From Anaerolineae bacterium (GTDB taxonomy: Bacteria > Chloroflexota > Anaerolineae > B4-G1), in the NCBI GenBank assembly GCA_030612185.1, contig JAUWOI010000073.1, forward strand, positions 1 to 12,406: a stretch of 12,406 nt of DNA. Direction: 5' to 3'. How positions within the stretch are numbered: position 1 is the first letter of the stretch; every line of letters starts with the position of its first letter. The position numbers and the translations under genes were made by a program. Below the pieces are notes generated by a model. That model did not search any database. It worked only from the letters and a program-made list of their open reading frames with translations, and was not told where the DNA came from. This document shows, one piece after another, positions 1 to 6,545 of this stretch.

Positions 1-207
1 AAAATGGCCGGTTTTCGCACTTGGGGCCAGTCTAAACGCCCGATTTGCCCGAAAATCCGGGTTGCGTTGGCGAGATTGACTCTGAATCACAGGAGAACTG
101 ATTCTTGAGAAGCCAAAATGGCCTTAAGTTATGAGGAATGATCGTGACATAGAAGATGTGTTAGCCACGCGAGAAACGCAACTGGTTTACTTGGGAGATA
201 ATCGAGA
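1..207. other. Upstream intergenic stretch, no gene seen
   Basis: No convincing coding sequence lies here. Visible items are a weak hairpin at 39-61 (CCCGATTT paired with AAATCCGGG, one bulged base) and two copies of the nonamer AAAATGGCC at 1-9 and 115-123. A TTGACT at 76-81 could be a -35 box for the hydrolase gene, but the matching -10 region near 99-105 is poor. The stretch probably holds the hydrolase promoter, which I cannot place with confidence. Confidence 0.4.
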
Positions 208-1140
208 ATGAGCCAGTTTCAGAACCCTATGCGCGCATGGCCTGGCCTGCAAGAATACGCTCGGACAGTTACCTTGACACCCAGTGGCTTGCGTTTGCAC
301 GTGTACGATGCTGGTGCATCTAAGTTGCCAGTTGCCATGCTCCTCCACGGCCTGGGAGATGAAGCAGATACCTGGCGACACATTGTCGAGCCATTGTCGG
401 CGCGTTATCGCGTTGTTGCCCCGGATTTGCCAGGCTTTGGTCGCAGCGATAAACCGATGCGCGCCTACACCGTGCCGTTCCTGTGTGATACAGTGTTGGA
501 ATTGATGGACACACTATCCATTGCCAGCGCAACGTTAATTGGTAATTCGCTCGGCGCAGTGATCGCGCAGTTTATCACGCTTGAACACTCAGAACGCGTG
601 CGTGGTCTGGTATTGATCGGCGGCATGCTGTTGACCCGTAAGCAACCACTGAGTCTGGCAATGCTATTGTTTCTGTTGCCCGGCATTGGCGAATGGTTGT
701 ACACCCGCTTACGCAAAGACCCTCAGGCTGCCTTTGAGACACTGCGCAGTTACTATGCCAATCTCGATGAATTGCCCGAAGCAGATCGCAACTTCTTATT
801 TCAACGCGTGAACGAACGGGTGTGGAGTGATGGTCAGCGGCGTGCCTACTTTTCGGTACTGCGGCATATGGCTGTGTGGGTGATGAAACAGCAAGGTGGC
901 CTGGAGGGAAAGCTCGCACAACTGACGACACCCACACTGGTGATTTGGGGCGAACACGACCAAATGATGTTGTTGGAGAACGCACAGGCCCTTTTGGACA
1001 TTCAATCTTCGGCCAATCTAGTCACCATACCAGGGGCGGGCCATATGCCACAACAAGAGCGTCCGCAAGCACTTTTGGACACCATGATAGGAGGTGTGGA
1101 TGAATTAAGGCCGGGCAGAGTCGTTGTGTCGTGTGATTAG
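208..1140 (+). CDS. Alpha/beta hydrolase fold protein
   Basis: A 310-residue serine hydrolase of the alpha/beta fold; the substrate cannot be told from sequence. The HG oxyanion motif is at residues 47-48 (LLHGLGDEADTW). The nucleophile elbow GNSLG gives Ser114. The acid is probably Asp251 in WGEHDQ and the base His279 in GAGHMPQQE, so the triad is complete. The hydrophobic stretch at about 150-165 belongs to the cap domain rather than a membrane anchor, and no signal peptide is visible. GGGAG lies about ten bases before the ATG. By eye the gene is less GC-rich than its neighbours, with many TTG and CAA codons, which may point to later acquisition. It lies 89 bases before the ECF S-component gene on the same strand; co-transcription is possible but not shown. 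Esterase, lipase-like or C-C hydrolase activity are all possible. Confidence 0.93.
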   Translation: MSQFQNPMRAWPGLQEYARTVTLTPSGLRLHVYDAGASKLPVAMLLHGLGDEADTWRHIVEPLSARYRVVAPDLPGFGRSDKPMRAYTVPFLCDTVLELMDTLSIASATLIGNSLGAVIAQFITLEHSERVRGLVLIGGMLLTRKQPLSLAMLLFLLPGIGEWLYTRLRKDPQAAFETLRSYYANLDELPEADRNFLFQRVNERVWSDGQRRAYFSVLRHMAVWVMKQQGGLEGKLAQLTTPTLVIWGEHDQMMLLENAQALLDIQSSANLVTIPGAGHMPQQERPQALLDTMIGGVDELRPGRVVVSCD

Positions 1141-1180
1141 AACATTCGTTGTTCGTTTCATCCGTTCAAGACTGGGAGCA

Positions 1181-1200
1181 AGTTCCCTGGCCTGGGAACT
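1181..1200. repeat. Perfect hairpin before the ECF transporter gene
   Basis: AGTTCCC (1181-1187) and GGGAACT (1194-1200) form a perfect 7-bp stem around the 6-base loop TGGCCT, with two more G-C pairs outside after one mismatch. It lies between the hydrolase stop and the Shine-Dalgarno sequence of the transporter gene. There is no T tract after it, so it is not a standard terminator. It could be an operator or an mRNA stability hairpin. It does not resemble a riboswitch aptamer that I know. Confidence 0.5.
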
Positions 1201-1229
1201 CGCCAAACCATCTCAAGGAGGAATATATC

Positions 1230-1778
1230 ATGGAAGAAGGAAAGGCTCTTTCTGTACGCAAGATCGTCATCGCTGGCGTGCTGGCAGCCATTGCCATCCT
1301 GCTGGGAGTGACGCGCCTGGGCTTCATCCCGGTGCCCACGGCGGCGGGTAACGCCACCATCATGCACGTGCCAGCCATCATCGGTGGCATCATGGAGGGG
1401 TGGCTCGTTGGAGGAATCATCGGCACCATCTTCGGCCTGTTCAGCTTCCTCCAGGCGACGACGCCGCTGTTCAAAGACCCGCTTGTGGCAATCCTTCCGC
1501 GCATCTTCATCGGCATCACCACTTACTTTGCCTACGTGGGCCTGAAAAAGATCAACGAGTACCTGGCCCTCATCGTCGCTGCAGCGGTGGGCACGCTGAC
1601 CAATACCATCCTGGTGTTGGGTATGGCTGTGATTCGTGGCTACATGGCGGCTGGCGTGGCCTGGACAGTCGGCGTGACCCACGGCCTTCCCGAGGTCGTC
1701 GTGGCAGCCATCATCACCGTTGCCGTCGTCGTGGCCTGGAAGCGCATCGAGACCGGGCGCGGCGAGGCCAAGATGTAG
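1230..1778 (+). CDS. ECF transporter S component (vitamin/cofactor uptake)
   Basis: A 182-residue integral membrane protein, probably the substrate-binding S component of an energy-coupling-factor transporter. S components bind a vitamin or related small molecule and work with the shared EcfA/EcfA'/EcfT energizing module, none of which is encoded here. About six hydrophobic helices are seen, with a short N-terminal cytoplasmic tail. The segment around residues 44-95 (TIMHVPAIIGG, then GTIFGLFSF, then KDPLVAILPRIFIG) is the signature of the PF12822-type S components, which include proteins assigned to pantothenate, folate or cobalamin precursors. The substrate remains unknown. The start at 1230 is chosen because AAGGAGG (1215-1221) lies eight bases before it; an upstream in-frame start at 1149 would add 27 residues that do not look like family sequence. 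A strong hairpin follows at 1821-1857. Confidence 0.88.
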   Translation: MEEGKALSVRKIVIAGVLAAIAILLGVTRLGFIPVPTAAGNATIMHVPAIIGGIMEGWLVGGIIGTIFGLFSFLQATTPLFKDPLVAILPRIFIGITTYFAYVGLKKINEYLALIVAAAVGTLTNTILVLGMAVIRGYMAAGVAWTVGVTHGLPEVVVAAIITVAVVVAWKRIETGRGEAKM

Positions 1779-1820
1779 TCCTACCCGATGAATTGATCTG
1801 CCAGGCAAGAACAGCAGACA

Positions 1821-1857
1821 GAAAGCCGGCGCCCTCATTCCGGGGGCGCCGGCTTTC
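1821..1857. terminator. Strong GC-rich hairpin between convergent genes
   Basis: GAAAGCCGGCGCCC (1821-1834) pairs perfectly with GGGCGCCGGCTTTC (1844-1857) around a 9-base loop, giving a 14-bp stem. It sits between the plus-strand transporter gene and the minus-strand phosphatase gene, so it can serve both. There is no clear T run on either side apart from the TTT inside the stem, so termination efficiency is uncertain. Confidence 0.7.
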
Positions 1858-1875
1858 ATAGTAATCCAAACTCGA

Positions 1876-4800
1876 TTATTTTAACCGGCGGAGAACCATA
1901 ATGGTCAGGTCATCGGAGGGAGATGTGTCGCCGGCGAAGGCGGCCACCGAGTCGTCAATGGCGTCCAGCATCGCCTGGGCCGAACCGCCAGCGGCGGCCT
2001 GGATGGTCGCCCGCAGACGTTCTTCGCCGTAGATATCGTCCTGTGGAGAAAAGGCCTCAGTGACGCCATCGGTGTAGAAAATCAAGTGGTCGCCTGGCTT
2101 CAGGGAGACGCTCCGCTCCTCCAGGCGAATTCCTTCCAGCACGCCAAGCGCCATCCCCCCCGTGCCAAATCGTTCCAGTTCCCGCGTGTGAGACCGCAAC
2201 AACAGCGGCGGATTGTGCCCGGCGTTGGCGTAGGCCAACTCACCCGTCTCCAACGACAGAACCGCGTAAACAGCAGTGACGAACATGCCGTGTTGGGCAT
2301 CCGGCACCAGCAGATCATTGACGCGAGCCAGGGCGGCGGCGGGCGACATCTCTTCCAGTGCCGCCGCTCGCACCAGGGCGCGCGTGAGTACCATAAAGAG
2401 GGCGGCTGGCATTCCCTTGTCGGCCACGTCGGCGATGACCAGCCCTAACCGTCCGCCGGGCAGATCAAAAAAGTCGTAGAAGTCTCCGGCTACCTGGCGG
2501 GCAGCGCGCCAGACGACAGCCAGTTCCCACCCGGGCAGATGAGGCAACTGGCTGGGCATAAAGGTTTGCTGTATCTCGCGGGCGAGTTGTAATTCGCGCT
2601 CCAGCCGCTCGCGCTCGGCCATTTCTTGCTGGAGCCGGTCGTTCTGCATAGCCAAGGCTGCCTGGTGCGCGATGCCTGTGATGATCTCCAGTCGCCTCTC
2701 GCTGGAGCCGCGTGGCGTGCCGGTTTCCTCTATCAGCATCACACCGAGCACGTCGCCCTTCACCGAGAGGGGAACACCCAGCAGCGCGTGGGGCTCCCCC
2801 TGCGGGTGCCTCACGAAAGCGGAGATAAAGTCAGGCGGGGTCAGATCGTCTCCCCCAGAGTGGGCAATCAGGCTGTCGCGCTCACGGACGGCATCAAGGA
2901 GGGGGAAGTCACCAGGCACGTAGCGCCGGGCCAGGAATGCCGTTTCCGTGTCACGGGGGACCCCGTAGGCCTGTGTTGGCCGGAAGACAGATTGGTCATC
3001 ATCCCATAAGAAAATGATGCATCGCTCGACGCCGACCAGGATGGGCACGATACGGACGATGGCACTCAGAATGTCGTCCAGATTATTCAAACTGGCCACC
3101 GCCTGCGCCACCTGGAGCAATGCGGCCGACACGTAGGCTTCCTCCTGCTGCGCTTCCCGCAGTCCGGTGTTTTCGACGGCGGCTGCTGTCTGGAGAGCAA
3201 TCCCCTGGATGATCACCAGTCGCTCATCGCGGAGCGTCCCCACGGTGCCGAACTCGGACCAATCGCTCTGATAATCAATCAGCATCGCGCCCAGCACCTC
3301 ACCTTGGGCGAGAAGGGGCAGCAATAGTAGCGACTCGAAACCGAGCGCCCAGACAACTGGACCCGACAGCCTGGAATCGGTCATCACATCATAGATGAAG
3401 ATGGGAGCCCTATCTAGGCGCAGGTCGTCGAAAGCCGGCTCGTCGCCCAGCGCAATGTGCCACTGGTCAAAGGTAGCCTGCTGCGCCGGGCTGAGCCCGT
3501 AAGCAGCGGCCGGCACAAAGGCTGCGGCGGGTTCATCGCACAAGAGGATGGCGCATCGGTCCACGCCGACCAGCATCGGCATGAGGTGGACCACGGTCTC
3601 AAGTACCTGATCAAGGGTGGTCAGCGACCGGGTGGCTTCGGCCACCTGAAGCATCACCGTCGAGATCCGGGCCAGTTCCTGGGTTTCCTGGTACAGGCGG
3701 GTGTTTTCGATGGCGACAGCGGCATAGGAGGCAAAGGCGGCCGTCATCGCCCGAGACTCAGCCCCGTAGCGTCCGGGGGTGCGGTGGGCCAAGGTCAGCA
3801 ACCCCAGCCGCCGGTCGCCTGCGCGCAGCGGTGCGGCAATCGCGGAGTAGTCGGGCGGAAACCCCAGGGCGGTTCCCAGCGGCTCAAAAGGGGACTGGGT
3901 GGTACGAATGGTGGGCTGGTCGGCGTTCAGCGCCTGGCCGAGCCAGGGGCCTGCGTCGGGCGAGAAGTCGCCGACGCACATTTCCGCCGCGTAGCCGTGA
4001 ATAGCGGCCAGGCGCAGGTCATCATCGTGCAAAAGCCATACGGCGGCCGCGTCGCAGGGGAGGGTGCGCTCTAACTCGGCCAGGATGGCGTCGAGCACCT
4101 GGTCGAGTGCCACGCCGGCGGAGAGGAGACCAGCCACCTCTCGCATACTGTCGGCGACCTGGCGTCGCCATTGCTCCGAGCGATACAGGTTAGCGTTGCG
4201 AATAGCGATGGCCACGCTGTCGGCCAGAGCCTCGAATAGGAAGCGGTCGTCGTCGCCAAAGGCGTCCCTGCGATCGCTCTGCACGTCGAGCACGCCCAAG
4301 ACCTCGCCACCGAAGGCGAGCGGCACAGCCAGTTGGGCACGTGTGTTGACCGGCGGTAACCCCGATGGGCGATAGCGGGAATCGCGGCTCACGTCGTTGG
4401 CAAGTACCGTCTCCCCGTGGCGGGCCACCCAAGGGACAATGCCCTCGGAATCATCCAGGCTGCAAGCCGGGCCACCTCCCTCTGGCTCCCCCCTGGGAGG
4501 AGGGAGAGGTAGGCCAGCCCGATAGACTATTTGCCGGTGAGCGTGGTCTACGGTGAAGAGATGCACAAAGGGATACCCAAGCCGCTTGTGAATGAGTGCC
4601 ACCACTTTATTGAGAAGGGTGTCCAGGTTCAGGATGGAAGTAATGGCACGGCTGATTTCAGCCACGGTCGAGAGTTGATCGGCACGGCGTCGGAGGTCCT
4701 CGTGGAGCCGGGTGGCCTGCAAGGCAATGGCCGCTTGGGTGGCCAGGCCGTCGAGAAGTCCGACCTCAGCATCACTGAAAGGCAGGCCTCCGGGACGTTT

Positions 4801-5130
4801 CACCTCCAACACGCCCAGAATGGTGTCACGGGCGAGTAACGGCATGGCGATGGCCGGCGCGGAGGCCTTTTCGACCTCTCCACTGTCGAGGGCACGCCGC
4901 AGTAAGTCGGACGGGGGATCGGCGGGAAATGACGTTGATTCCTCGGAACCTGGCAGATGGTGAAACGGCTCGGCCAGCCAGAGGTCGGCCTGGCCTCCCA
5001 CCAGCCGAGCAGCCGCCTCCACGATGAATTCCCGTTGGGTAACGACCGTCGGCTGGGCTGCCAGTTGCTCGCCCAGGTTGAGGAATTGTCGCCACTCCAG
5101 GCACTCGGCCGGCTGTGATGTGCCGCTCAA
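1876..5130 (-). CDS. Five-GAF SpoIIE-type PP2C serine phosphatase (RsbU-like)
   Basis: A 1084-residue signal-responsive phosphatase, likely to dephosphorylate the STAS protein of the same operon and so release a sigma factor or other target. About five GAF sensor domains occur in tandem (roughly residues 28-140, 155-320, 325-485, 490-670 and 672-845), joined by helical linkers. A SpoIIE/PP2C domain follows from about 860. Its metal ligands are present: Asp883 in GDFYDFF, Asp901 in ADVADKG, Asp1021 in YTDGVTEAF and Asp1073-1074 in SDDLTIM, so it should be active. No membrane segment is seen, so it is cytoplasmic. The start is TTG, supported by AAGGAGG (5138-5144) and by the TTGA overlap with the stop of the upstream kinase gene, which implies translational coupling. 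Residues 206-220 in GAF2 are a Pro/Gly/Glu stretch encoded by a palindrome. The ligands of the GAF domains cannot be predicted. Confidence 0.95.
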   Translation of the reverse strand: MSGTSQPAECLEWRQFLNLGEQLAAQPTVVTQREFIVEAAARLVGGQADLWLAEPFHHLPGSEESTSFPADPPSDLLRRALDSGEVEKASAPAIAMPLLARDTILGVLEVKRPGGLPFSDAEVGLLDGLATQAAIALQATRLHEDLRRRADQLSTVAEISRAITSILNLDTLLNKVVALIHKRLGYPFVHLFTVDHAHRQIVYRAGLPLPPPRGEPEGGGPACSLDDSEGIVPWVARHGETVLANDVSRDSRYRPSGLPPVNTRAQLAVPLAFGGEVLGVLDVQSDRRDAFGDDDRFLFEALADSVAIAIRNANLYRSEQWRRQVADSMREVAGLLSAGVALDQVLDAILAELERTLPCDAAAVWLLHDDDLRLAAIHGYAAEMCVGDFSPDAGPWLGQALNADQPTIRTTQSPFEPLGTALGFPPDYSAIAAPLRAGDRRLGLLTLAHRTPGRYGAESRAMTAAFASYAAVAIENTRLYQETQELARISTVMLQVAEATRSLTTLDQVLETVVHLMPMLVGVDRCAILLCDEPAAAFVPAAAYGLSPAQQATFDQWHIALGDEPAFDDLRLDRAPIFIYDVMTDSRLSGPVVWALGFESLLLLPLLAQGEVLGAMLIDYQSDWSEFGTVGTLRDERLVIIQGIALQTAAAVENTGLREAQQEEAYVSAALLQVAQAVASLNNLDDILSAIVRIVPILVGVERCIIFLWDDDQSVFRPTQAYGVPRDTETAFLARRYVPGDFPLLDAVRERDSLIAHSGGDDLTPPDFISAFVRHPQGEPHALLGVPLSVKGDVLGVMLIEETGTPRGSSERRLEIITGIAHQAALAMQNDRLQQEMAERERLERELQLAREIQQTFMPSQLPHLPGWELAVVWRAARQVAGDFYDFFDLPGGRLGLVIADVADKGMPAALFMVLTRALVRAAALEEMSPAAALARVNDLLVPDAQHGMFVTAVYAVLSLETGELAYANAGHNPPLLLRSHTRELERFGTGGMALGVLEGIRLEERSVSLKPGDHLIFYTDGVTEAFSPQDDIYGEERLRATIQAAAGGSAQAMLDAIDDSVAAFAGDTSPSDDLTIMVLRRLK
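4471..4513. repeat. REP-like imperfect palindrome inside a coding region
   Basis: A C-rich half (CCACCTCCCTCTGGCTCCC) is followed by a G-rich half (GGGAGGAGGGAGAGGTAGG), an imperfect inverted repeat of about 43 bases. On the minus strand it is read in frame as residues 206-220 of the phosphatase (LPLPPPRGEPEGGGP), inside GAF2 between the RAG and SLDD segments. It resembles the extragenic palindromes common between genes in GC-rich bacteria and looks like an in-frame insertion. This origin is inference. Confidence 0.5.
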
Positions 5131-5555
5131 GGTAGGGCCTCCTTGCGCTTCACCAGCGTCAACACATTGCCCGAATCCGGCGTGAACTCAAAATGAACTT
5201 CATCCATCAGTTGACGCACAAAGTATAGCCCCAGGCCACCGCATCTGCGTTCCTCAAGAGTGGCGTGGATGTCTGGTTCGGGCACACTGGTGGGGTCGAA
5301 GGGACGGCCGTGGTCGCGGAGCGTCACGGTCAGATCGCCATCTTTGATGCGACAGGTACACTCGATGGTCCCGTGCCCTTCACCGCCATAGGCGTGTTCG
5401 ATGATGTTGGAGCAGCCCTCATCCACCGCCATTTGCACCGCGCAGATGGCACGTGCGCCCAGCCCGGCGGCCTCGGCGGCGCGAATGACGAACTCACTGA
5501 TAGCAGCCAGACTATCGAACCGGCCGGGAAAGGTAATTGTTTGCGAGGTGTCCAT
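5127..5555 (-). CDS. HATPase_c anti-sigma factor / serine kinase (RsbW/SpoIIAB-like)
   Basis: A GHKL-fold ATPase of 142 residues (from the start chosen), the expected switch kinase of the partner-switching module. It would bind a sigma factor or other target and phosphorylate the STAS protein. The N-box is at residues 44-54 (VDEGCSNIIEH; Glu46, Asn50). The G1 motif contains Asp81 (RDHGRPFDP) and the G2 motif is CGGLGLYFVRQL near 105-116. Two starts are possible: ATG at 5579, which adds MLHVLCFS, or ATG at 5555. I prefer 5555 because family members begin a few residues before the TFPGRFDSL strand, and because the longer start lies within a strong inverted repeat (5562-5625). Neither has a clear Shine-Dalgarno sequence, so translation may depend on coupling or on the fold of that repeat. 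Its stop overlaps the TTG start of the phosphatase gene. Confidence 0.92.
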   Translation of the reverse strand: MDTSQTITFPGRFDSLAAISEFVIRAAEAAGLGARAICAVQMAVDEGCSNIIEHAYGGEGHGTIECTCRIKDGDLTVTLRDHGRPFDPTSVPEPDIHATLEERRCGGLGLYFVRQLMDEVHFEFTPDSGNVLTLVKRKEALP

Positions 5556-5561
5556 GCTGAA

Positions 5562-5625
5562 ACATAAAACGTGAAGCATGATCCGGCCCCGAAGTGGAGT
5601 CGTCCTTACGCCTCACGTTTTGTGC
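5562..5625. repeat. Long inverted repeat over the anti-sigma gene start
   Basis: ACATAAAACGTGAAGC (5562-5577) faces GCCTCACGTTTTGTGC (5610-5625). In the minus-strand mRNA these form a 16-position stem with one mismatch and two G-U pairs, around a loop of 32 bases. The stem lies between the STAS gene and the kinase gene. It buries the upstream ATG (5577-5579) and ends six bases before the preferred ATG (5553-5555). No T tract follows. It may control translation of the kinase relative to the STAS protein, or be a processing site. Confidence 0.6.
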
Positions 5626-5652
5626 CAGGAGAGTAGCCTTCAAGCGTCAGCG

Positions 5653-5988
5653 CTAAAAACTCCCGACCGCCTCGACGACATCATCGAAGAGTTTGAAGAG
5701 CGGCACAAAGCCCGCCAGGTCCAGAGCCTCGTAGATTCGCTGGGGCAGGTTGGCCAGGACCATCTCCCCTCGATTCCAACGTTTACACGTCTTCTGCACG
5801 TCAATCATCACCCGCAAACCGGCACTGGAGATATAATCTACGCCGCCCATATCAAACACGATTTTGAATCGCTCGGCTTCGTTGATTGCGCTGAATGCCT
5901 CTGCCAATTGCGGCGCGGTTTGGCTATCAATGCGGCCGGTCGCTTTGACCAAATCGCAGCGCTTGAACTGGGTGGTGGTGGCTTCCAT
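5653..5988 (-). CDS. STAS-domain anti-anti-sigma factor (RsbV/SpoIIAA-like)
   Basis: A 111-residue single STAS domain protein, the first gene of the partner-switching operon. In this family the unphosphorylated protein binds the HATPase kinase and frees its target; kinase phosphorylation of a conserved serine breaks the interaction and the SpoIIE phosphatase reverses it. The phosphorylation loop is VDYISSAGLRVM, with Ser54 or Ser55 as the acceptor. The start at 5988 is chosen because AGGAGG (5996-6001) lies seven bases before it; an in-frame ATG at 6030 would add 14 residues and lacks such a site. The kinase gene follows after about 75-100 bases that contain a long inverted repeat. No sigma factor gene is adjacent, so the final target is unknown. 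Confidence 0.94.
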   Translation of the reverse strand: MEATTTQFKRCDLVKATGRIDSQTAPQLAEAFSAINEAERFKIVFDMGGVDYISSAGLRVMIDVQKTCKRWNRGEMVLANLPQRIYEALDLAGFVPLFKLFDDVVEAVGSF

Positions 5989-6040
5989 AAATTGACCTCC
6001 TGTCTGCTCTGATATTCGAAACCTGCCCAAGACTCACAGA

Positions 6041-6072
6041 GTGATTATATCACAATCTCTGTCATAGAACAA
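6041..6072 (-). promoter_or_regulatory. Sigma-70 promoter of the partner-switching operon, with palindrome over the -10
   Basis: On the minus strand, TTGTTC (6067-6072) and TATAAT (6044-6049) are separated by 17 bases, and a TG one base before the -10 makes it an extended -10. The start point would be near 6037, about 49 bases before the STAS ATG. GTGAT (6041-6045) and ATCAC (6049-6053) form a perfect inverted repeat across the -10, flanked by CAGAG and CTCTG, which could be a repressor site. Confidence 0.75.
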
Positions 6073-6148
6073 AGTAGGGAGTAGCGGCCTTCGCGGAGGG
6101 CGGGATAGGCACTGGGGTTCATTGGATAGCGGATGTGGGCTGGTAGCC

Positions 6149-6177
6149 TTGACGGTGAGGCTAAATGGGAGTACAAT
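6149..6177 (+). promoter_or_regulatory. Sigma-70 promoter of the fmdB-like gene
   Basis: TTGACG (6149-6154) and TACAAT (6172-6177) are separated by 17 bases. The start point would be near 6184, giving a leader of about 53 bases. It diverges from the partner-switching operon promoter roughly 80 bases away. Confidence 0.75.
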
Positions 6178-6236
6178 TTACCTTGCAAGACTGAGAAGGC
6201 CAGAGGGGGCCGAGGAAGTCCGAGGCAAAAAAGACG

Positions 6237-6476
6237 ATGCCGCTATACGAGTACAAGTGTTCCGATTGCGAGATGCGCTTCGACGCCTTGCGGGCGATAT
6301 CGGATGCGGATGCGCCCATCGCCTGCCCCAAGTGCGGCAGCGAGAACACGTGTCGTGCGATTTCGCTATTCTCGGCCATTGGAAGTGAGGGAGTGATCGC
6401 GGGAGCGGGGGCGTCGTGCGGTTCCTGCACGCCCTCAGCCTCGTGCGCCACCTGTGGCCTCAAGTCGTCACGCTAG
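6237..6476 (+). CDS. FmdB-family zinc ribbon protein
   Basis: A 79-residue small protein of the FmdB type (putative regulatory protein, zinc ribbon). It opens with the hallmark MPLYEYKCSDC and has a second CPKC pair near residue 34, so four cysteines can bind zinc. The C-terminal third is Cys/Ser/Gly-rich (CGSC, CATC), as is common in this family. Its molecular function is not established; the family name comes from a regulator proposed for the formamidase/amidase operon of Methylophilus. The ATG follows GAGG (6222-6225) by eleven bases, a weak and distant ribosome site. The gene has its own promoter and terminator and appears monocistronic. Confidence 0.92.
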   Translation: MPLYEYKCSDCEMRFDALRAISDADAPIACPKCGSENTCRAISLFSAIGSEGVIAGAGASCGSCTPSASCATCGLKSSR

Positions 6477-6497
6477 GCCAGACAGACACGAGTACCG

Positions 6498-6526
6498 GGC
6501 CGCTGCCGGGAAGGTAGCGGCCTTTT
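6498..6526 (+). terminator. Rho-independent terminator after the fmdB-like gene
   Basis: GGCCGCTGCC (6498-6507) pairs with GGTAGCGGCC (6513-6522) with one G-T wobble and a 5-base loop GGGAA, followed by TTTT. It lies 21 bases after the fmdB stop and just before the end of the convergent gene at 6546. Confidence 0.85.
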
Positions 6527-6545
6527 GCATTGCCCAGGACTCGCG

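Noticed and set aside
1..123. Direct repeat AAAATGGCC at 1-9 and 115-123 as a mobile-element end or attachment site
   Set aside because: Nine bases only, no transposase or integrase between or beside them, so likely chance.
1149..1229. Upstream start for the ECF S component
   Set aside because: The 27 extra residues cover a hairpin and a ribosome site and do not resemble the family; ATG 1230 has a good AAGGAGG.
1158..1859. Long minus-strand open frame of 233 codons
   Set aside because: It is antisense to the ECF S-component gene, rich in His/Asp as expected for the complement of a GC-rich membrane protein gene, and has no ribosome site.
3457..4074. Plus-strand open frame of 205 codons
   Set aside because: It is antisense to the GAF region of the phosphatase gene, and its Gly/Gln-rich sequence has no recognisable domain.
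6212..6226. GAGGAAGTCCGAGGC resembles the conserved start of bacterial RNase P RNA
   Set aside because: It lacks one base of the conserved motif and the following 300 bases code for an FmdB protein and a terminator, with no other RNase P helices.
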